Of a stretch of DNA of 64,000 bases, positions 59,901 to 64,000 are shown one piece after another (positions within the stretch are counted from its first letter, which is position 1; the number at the start of each line of letters is the position of its first letter). The translations under genes were made by a program, and so were the position numbers. The DNA is from Mariniblastus sp. Its GTDB lineage: Bacteria; Planctomycetota; Planctomycetia; Pirellulales; Pirellulaceae. Under the pieces are notes generated by a model. It worked only from the letters and a program-made list of their open reading frames with translations, had not been told where the DNA came from and ran no database searches. The stretch is taken from NCBI GenBank assembly GCA_028823415.1, contig JAPKBL010000010.1:1-64000 (forward strand), written 5' to 3'.

Positions 59901-60509
59901 GCAAGTGTGACCGATGGTGCCTCTCGACCGTTTGTAACGTCAGTGATTCCTGTCGTCGGTGATTTCGCTGTCGCACATCAACCTGTGATCACGATCTTGC
60001 CGGATGGTACCAACCTCAACGTAACAGCGGTTGTTTCCGATGATCGCCGGTTCGTTCGCCTCCAGTTAGTTCCGTTCTTCACTCAAGTTACTGACGTCAC
60101 AACGTTCACGTTCGACGGAAGTACAACCACAGAGCAATCAAGCACTTCGGTTCTCGATAACTTGCTCGAAGCGGTTGAAGGCGGTTCCAGAAGTGAAGAA
60201 GACGAAACTGAGCGTACTACCACACAGGGTATTACCGTTCAGTTACCGGTTCTCGCTCAGACCTCAGTCAACACGGTCGTCAGCGTTCCAGACGGCGGTA
60301 CGGTTCTGATGGGTGGAATCAAGCGAATGAATGAAAGTCGAACCGAGCGAGGCGTTCCGTTCTTGAGTAATGTGCCATATGTCAACCGATTGTTTAAGAA
60401 CGTCGGTATCGGACATGAGACACAGAATCTCATGATGATGGTAACTCCACGAATTATCATTCAAGACGAGATCGAAGAAGACCAAGTCGGCATAATTGAG
60501 ACCGACTAG
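56913..60509 (+). CDS. Secretin (GspD/PilQ family) with helical-repeat N-terminus
   Basis: A 1198-residue outer-membrane secretin from GTG 56913, set by AAGGAG six bases upstream; a TTG at 56814 would add 33 residues before the signal peptide (about 1-32, ending AFSQ). Residues about 60-500 are tandem helical, TPR-like repeats (ARSALLQARQALAKSDVATA, LSEAQLAFDQGKLAEASELV, AGLEAMVSKNYADARIYFER). Then come an STN/N0-type domain (about 625-700, GTLAEAVDQLARQAAVNIVF) and the secretin core (about 870-1185; VPDGGTVLMGGIKRMNE, VPFLSNVPYVNRLFKN, MVTPRIII). Secretins form the outer-membrane pore of type II secretion or type IV pili. Confidence 0.92.
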   Translation: MRVSVRLKQSLWASALIVSTIVIQSPLSAFSQTQSPVENSTAIAGSGLNTFAVQQMETDEVKLATARSALLQARQALAKSDVATAKQMLETAKSIDIDFARIGDTPETVQSMIDRQLQLEELRQRNEHEAFNAGAASFLLTQSEALMHYQDYETAETLVKTAKSFPVQFNANIGNPDELLNMIAAAKATQAAKGQLPVAQMAPTAQSLKYLSEAQLAFDQGKLAEASELVNQAKKLNVPDTAFAANAPRPWQLEMKIQNAMNRQSFDPAVIQASFDNKTNGVINTLYDPSTDASRNVAASAVDGETTKFNPIPRTAQDFYQAGLEAMVSKNYADARIYFERAWNNRAELDPKSIQAIQDQLTLLTMSKPMPAAGLGNGPVRQVAQTIDLNDASSQQTATFKQLQSQIFKERADAERMLESDPRSAVEKMTMLRGRVVQSKLDVTNQTPLLTIIDRDLAEMQSYIDRNLPEIMNDETNAERLDKVDMRRQKMVDDSTQLQKLVEDFNTLIDEQRFPEAQVVARQAADLAPNSPLVAVLTEKATLLRRLDRMNQIKTDKEEGFWAAMANAERASAGIDDKTPFQINDPELWTKNSNRRLGRMEENRYNSEADRKIWNTLKNERVQGEYRGTLAEAVDQLARQAAVNIVFDDIALAAENVQKDRMVDIPIREPISLRSALEVILNSAGLVFVVENEVIKVTSRNASSTKLMTQTYYIGDLVMPVTAPQNPNQMHWMQPNMASGGSPGFMNVSTNGASGSDVALSQRMGREGLLDGAVAGAMYNANNGPSRGQPTYGTVGNQPLGGVTEQDFQPLIDLIQNTIQPDTWQDTGQGLGTLQAFVPNLSLIVSQSQEVQDEIQDLLKKLRELNDVQIVVEVRFVSLRDEFFERVGIDFDFSINDNNPGGDPTADTVSGSRVVGREPTDTIDFTPTSDLDLRFVQNSFSAAEPIFGGFQAAQAANFGFAILSDIEVFFLIQAAKGDTRTNITQAPTVTMFNGQSASVTDGASRPFVTSVIPVVGDFAVAHQPVITILPDGTNLNVTAVVSDDRRFVRLQLVPFFTQVTDVTTFTFDGSTTTEQSSTSVLDNLLEAVEGGSRSEEDETERTTTQGITVQLPVLAQTSVNTVVSVPDGGTVLMGGIKRMNESRTERGVPFLSNVPYVNRLFKNVGIGHETQNLMMMVTPRIIIQDEIEEDQVGIIETD

Positions 60510-60549
60510 TCAGAATTCGGGAATCACGCATTGCTCGATGAATGAAATC

Positions 60550-60582
60550 AAAAGGCCACCGTTTTACGGTGGCCTTTTTTCG
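60550..60582 (+). terminator. Intrinsic terminator after secretin
   Basis: AAAGGCCACCG (60551-60561), TTTTA loop, CGGTGGCCTTT (60567-60577) and T-run. Confidence 0.93.
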
Positions 60583-60730
60583 TTGCTGGAGAACACGATT
60601 TACCGCCCAGTGCCTCCGCTGCATTATTAAATCGTGCTGTTCCACATATAGGTAAGCGCTTGCCGTCTCCGCGTCTGTGGTTTATTCTGAGAAATGGCAA
60701 TTAAGCAAACAATCAATAAGGACTGGTACG

Positions 60731-61573
60731 TTGGCAGACTGGAACATCGGTGTATTCACAAGCGTAGATGCAGGGTTAGGCGTTGACCTTGAGGTGGCCC
60801 ACGAACTTGGGATTCCAACGATCCAAATCCATGCTCCCCACCAAGGGAACCGGACCCAGGACACCGCTGACGAGATTCTGACCCGACTAGCCAAATATGG
60901 CATTTCGGTTACTGCTGTTTTCGGTGGTTTTGAAGGGGAGAGTTATGCCGACATCCCAACCGTCGTAAAAACTGTTGGCCTTATGCCGATCGAAACCCGG
61001 GACGCACGACTTGCCGAGATGAAAGAGATCTCAGATTTCGCAAAAATGATTGGCTGTCCCGTCATTGCACTTCACCTCGGATTCGTTCCTCATGACAAGC
61101 AAGATCCGGGCTATGCCGAAATTCTCTCGGTAACCAAGGAGTTGTGCGACTATGCCAAAAACAATGGTCAAGCGTTACACCTTGAGACGGGCCAGGAAAC
61201 AGCCCCCGCGCTTTTGGATTTTATTGCGGATACTCAACGTGAAAATTTATTCGTTAATTTTGATCCGGCCAACATGATTCTTTATGGCGCAGGAGATCCG
61301 ATCGAAGCCGTGAACTTACTCGGCGATAAAATTCGCAGCGTTCACTGCAAAGATGCGAAATGGGCCGCCAACCCCGGTGAAGAATGGGGAGAAGAAACAA
61401 TGCTGGGCGACGGGGAGGTTGGCATGGACCAATACTTACTTGCCCTTAAATCGATCGGCTATCGAGGCCCACTGACAATCGAGCGTGAAATCCCGCAGGA
61501 GCCTACCAGGCAAAAAGAAGAAATTGGTCACGCCGTGACACTCCTCAACCGCCTGAAAAATGAAATTCTCTAA
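60731..61573 (+). CDS. Sugar-phosphate isomerase/epimerase (AP-endonuclease-2 fold)
   Basis: A 280-residue TIM-barrel protein. TTG 60731 gives MADWNIGVFTSVDAGLG, a beginning typical of planctomycete homologs, with AAGGA eight bases upstream; GTG 60677 would add 18 residues. Metal-binding-like residues are seen in HLGFVPHD, LETGQE, FDPANM, VHCKDAKW and TIERE. The family includes xylose-isomerase-like epimerases and IolE-type enzymes; the substrate is unknown. Confidence 0.88.
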   Translation: MADWNIGVFTSVDAGLGVDLEVAHELGIPTIQIHAPHQGNRTQDTADEILTRLAKYGISVTAVFGGFEGESYADIPTVVKTVGLMPIETRDARLAEMKEISDFAKMIGCPVIALHLGFVPHDKQDPGYAEILSVTKELCDYAKNNGQALHLETGQETAPALLDFIADTQRENLFVNFDPANMILYGAGDPIEAVNLLGDKIRSVHCKDAKWAANPGEEWGEETMLGDGEVGMDQYLLALKSIGYRGPLTIEREIPQEPTRQKEEIGHAVTLLNRLKNEIL

Positions 61574-61611
61574 TTCGCACTTGAACACACCTTACGATTC
61601 ATGAAGCGTCT

Positions 61612-61977
61612 ATGATCCGAATATTACTAGGCTTGATTGCGGCCGCTTTCCTTATTTGCGGAACGAGCCTTTACGTTCTCCAGATAGAAGTCAATGAAAT
61701 TGTGGTGGGTCTCTGCATTCGGGTCGGAGCACTTTTGACCGTTATCTGTCTTGCTTACCCACAACTGAGGGTCCTGAAAAACAAATTACCCGCTGTTTTG
61801 GTGATTGGCTCGATGACCTGTTTAATCATTATCGCAGCCCGCCCTAATCTGGGTCGGGTTGTCATCGCGCTGGCTACGATTTCAATTACACTAGGCGGCA
61901 TACTGAAATGGTTGTCGAAAATTAATAACCCACCTCCTAAACGCCCATCTCCCAAACGCCCATCTCGTCCCAATTAG
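61612..61977 (+). CDS. Small membrane protein, unknown function
   Basis: A 121-residue protein with about four short hydrophobic segments (about 3-20, 29-45, 60-76, 83-100) and a basic, proline-rich tail containing a KRPSP repeat. No family recognised. It lies in a same-strand run with the next two genes. Confidence 0.6.
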   Translation: MIRILLGLIAAAFLICGTSLYVLQIEVNEIVVGLCIRVGALLTVICLAYPQLRVLKNKLPAVLVIGSMTCLIIIAARPNLGRVVIALATISITLGGILKWLSKINNPPPKRPSPKRPSRPN

Positions 61978-62014
61978 CGATTGGAATTTACGTATTCCAC
62001 CAATCTGATACGCA

Positions 62015-63244
62015 ATGAATAACGTGTCGAACCTCAATCAAACCAACACGCCCAATCAATTCGAACCGCCCGAGTCACTCGATTGGCCGGGTCGATTTGA
62101 ATTATGGATCGGATTTTTCCGTTTCCACAACAAAAAATTGATTGGATTCATTTTGATCTGCGGCGTCGCTGCATTGGTATACAAGCTGAGCATTCAATCG
62201 GACGACTCCAAAATCGCGGTCTCTGCCAAAGAGGACAATGCAGTCCAAAAAACTGATCCTGCGGTTCCCGCTCCTTTGACCCAATCGCTCGAAGCAGAGC
62301 GCCGAGGCGATGGAATTATTTCTGAAAAGGCCACTATCTCAGACACGTTGTCTGAATTCGAAAACCAGTCGATCAATCAATTGGTAGAGAAGTCGATCAA
62401 AATCCATCGCACTTGGGGGAAAGAGATTCCCAGTATTGGAATCGTTCTCTGTCAAGAGCGCGCTCGAATCTCGCAACATCTATTAACCCATTCGCTGACA
62501 GAATCGCAGCGCATTTTTGCCATCACCTCCTATATCGATGCAGTCAGCCTCGTTGATTCGCTTAATGTGTCGAGCAAGATGAACGTCGCAGGCACCAGTG
62601 ATTCACTCGCCGAAATTGATGTAAAATACAGTTCACACAGTAACGATGACATTTCGGCAAAGGCCAATCTCGCAATCTCGCTGGCACCCCTATACGCCTT
62701 CATGGTGACAGCAACCCCAGAACAGGCAAACCTATTTGAATCGGAATGCCGCCAACGCATTGCGAAGATTGCTAAAAACAACTCAGCCCTCACACGGCTC
62801 GCCGATCTCGCGATCGCGGCACACAACAGACTTGGTGCCGATTCAACCTCAGGGAAAACGTTCGAAAATCTGGCAGAGTTAATGCTCGAATTACCCGATC
62901 CGCAGTCCCATCGAATCGCCCTTCAATATCGTGAACACTTACTTTACGATCGCTTTGACCCGAGAACAATTGCACTCATTGGAAGTGAAAAGGATCCCGC
63001 AGCCCGGCAGGAGGTGAAGGATTTTTTCCAAACTCTATCTGAACACCCCGATAGCAGTCCGAAAATCTATCGTACCGCTGTCGACATCATAAAAACCTTT
63101 CGCCGCCTCGGAAGAACCGAAGACGCGATACGATTAACTCAATGGCTTGAGCAAATTACCGATCAAATCCCAGTCAATCAAAATCAAGAATTAATAAAAA
63201 AGGTGATTAGCGAAGCGATTAACGAGACCACTCAATCGCGATGA
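62015..63244 (+). CDS. Membrane-anchored helical protein, unknown function
   Basis: A 409-residue protein with a cytoplasmic start, one membrane helix (about 38-58, LIGFILICGVAALVYKLS) and a long helical extracytoplasmic region without clear repeats. No family recognised. It overlaps the next gene by four bases (ATGA). Confidence 0.65.
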   Translation: MNNVSNLNQTNTPNQFEPPESLDWPGRFELWIGFFRFHNKKLIGFILICGVAALVYKLSIQSDDSKIAVSAKEDNAVQKTDPAVPAPLTQSLEAERRGDGIISEKATISDTLSEFENQSINQLVEKSIKIHRTWGKEIPSIGIVLCQERARISQHLLTHSLTESQRIFAITSYIDAVSLVDSLNVSSKMNVAGTSDSLAEIDVKYSSHSNDDISAKANLAISLAPLYAFMVTATPEQANLFESECRQRIAKIAKNNSALTRLADLAIAAHNRLGADSTSGKTFENLAELMLELPDPQSHRIALQYREHLLYDRFDPRTIALIGSEKDPAARQEVKDFFQTLSEHPDSSPKIYRTAVDIIKTFRRLGRTEDAIRLTQWLEQITDQIPVNQNQELIKKVISEAINETTQSR

Positions 63245-63522
63245 CTCCTATGAATCCAACGCGTGGGTCTGCCCACGGTGGTCAGCGACGATATAATTTG
63301 AGAGTCGAAACTTTGATTGATCGACCCCAGAAAACCATCCCATCGATTATAAAGCTTAACCGCGTCGAGGAATCGGATCAGCAAGACTTTCGAATGCCTG
63401 ATCCGAATGTTAGCCAGGTTCGCATATTGCCCGACAAGAGCGATAGCACCGGCGCCTCTCGAATCGGCACGTCCAAGTCGATACCGGTCAGCGAAGCCTA
63501 CAACCCAACTAGGCAAATTTAG
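63241..63522 (+). CDS. Small hydrophilic protein, unknown function
   Basis: A 93-residue, basic and probably disordered protein. Support is positional: an ATGA overlap with the upstream gene, a 22-bp gap to the ligase-like gene and the same strand. No family is recognisable, so confidence is moderate. Confidence 0.5.
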   Translation: MTPMNPTRGSAHGGQRRYNLRVETLIDRPQKTIPSIIKLNRVEESDQQDFRMPDPNVSQVRILPDKSDSTGASRIGTSKSIPVSEAYNPTRQI

Positions 63523-63544
63523 GCAACGGCCCCGAAAGCACGCA

Positions 63545-64000
63545 ATGGCGAAAAAGTCCAACCAGAAACCTCTCCTTCTGCCTCCCGAGGCAACCACGGT
63601 GGACGACCTCGAGAGGATTATCAGTCACCTCGACACGCTTTACGAGCAAGGGCTCGCCTGCACTCATCCTGATACTCACGCGCTTGTCTCAGACAGCCAA
63701 TACGACGACCTCAGGCGACAACTCAAAGAACAACACCCCGATTCGCAATTATTTGCTACCGCGACAGCATCCGAATTCGTCTCAACGAATTTAAAAGTTG
63801 TCCACGATCCGCCCATGACCTCGATCGAAAAGGCAAGCCACGAAAATCTCGCGACCCAGGAAGAACTGCTATTTAAATGGATTTCCAAAACGGTCGTCTC
63901 TGCAGAAATCCCCGAAAACGATCTACTCGCCCACACGATCGAGGGGAAATCTTATAAAGACAGCCCAATCTCGTTTCCAAAGTCTTTTTTTTACCAAACC
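63545..64000 (+). CDS. NAD-dependent DNA ligase-like protein (5' part, cut by window)
   Basis: The first 152 codons of an open frame that runs off the window. The N-terminal part resembles the Ia domain of LigA: SDSQYDDLRRQLKEQHPDSQLF (about 60-81) and the HDPPMTSIEKA segment (about 97-107), the counterpart of H-x-x-PMLSL-x-x-A. The adenylated lysine would come later, outside the window. The spacing and wording differ from housekeeping LigA, so it may be a second, divergent ligase, as planctomycetes often have. Confidence 0.65.
   Translation, partial: MAKKSNQKPLLLPPEATTVDDLERIISHLDTLYEQGLACTHPDTHALVSDSQYDDLRRQLKEQHPDSQLFATATASEFVSTNLKVVHDPPMTSIEKASHENLATQEELLFKWISKTVVSAEIPENDLLAHTIEGKSYKDSPISFPKSFFYQT

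Overview
The window is a piece of a planctomycete chromosome, most likely from the Pirellulales. The evidence is a DUF1559 prepilin-like protein, two MoxR/DUF58/von Willebrand A (vWA) loci, large PQQ-type propeller proteins, a fused propeller/haem protein, a metzincin with planctomycete-type architecture, many small secreted proteins, weak or absent Shine-Dalgarno sites and several GTG/TTG starts. The genus assignment is inference. I found no tRNA, rRNA, CRISPR array or insertion sequence.

Left edge (1-1873) is the intI end of a chromosomal integron. It holds a typical tyrosine integrase (IntI), one cassette read leftward that encodes a 69-residue membrane/zinc-ribbon protein with a well-formed attC at positions 1-92, and three exact copies of a 14-bp core placed exactly 104 bp apart. 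At least two of the 104-bp units fold like attC sites and contain no gene. The integrase end overlaps, tail to tail, a tRNA-queuosine mannosyltransferase-like gene that is coupled to an RluA-type pseudouridine synthase.

3.9-13.2 kb has DUF2461, aspS, a zinc-ribbon membrane protein, small secreted proteins, a beta-barrel-like protein and a 950-residue metzincin. 14-22 kb is a five-gene locus: giant vWA, MoxR ATPase, DUF58, second vWA and a small secreted protein. 22-32 kb has a sugar-dehydrogenase/haem fusion, an S46 peptidase that looks DPP11-like, a membrane protein and two PQQ-type propellers. 32-40 kb has hemB, a lipoprotein plus DUF1559 prepilin, a group-2-like sigma factor, a COG2907-like FAD protein and a winged-helix AAA+ protein. 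40-45 kb is a second, differently built Bat-type operon (MoxR, DUF58, DUF4381-like, BatA, BatB). 45-49 kb has cmk coupled to a GH38-like protein.

49.4-60.5 kb is the most unusual large block. It reads like pilMNOPQ, but PilM and PilN appear fused, PilO/PilP positions are held by two large proteins with glycine/methionine and acidic tracts, and the secretin carries a long helical-repeat N-terminus. A nearly identical low-complexity motif occurs in two of these proteins. The block probably builds an envelope-spanning machine for pseudopilins such as the DUF1559 protein, which is inference. The right edge has a sugar-phosphate isomerase-like protein, three small or membrane proteins and the first 152 codons of an NAD-dependent DNA ligase-like gene.
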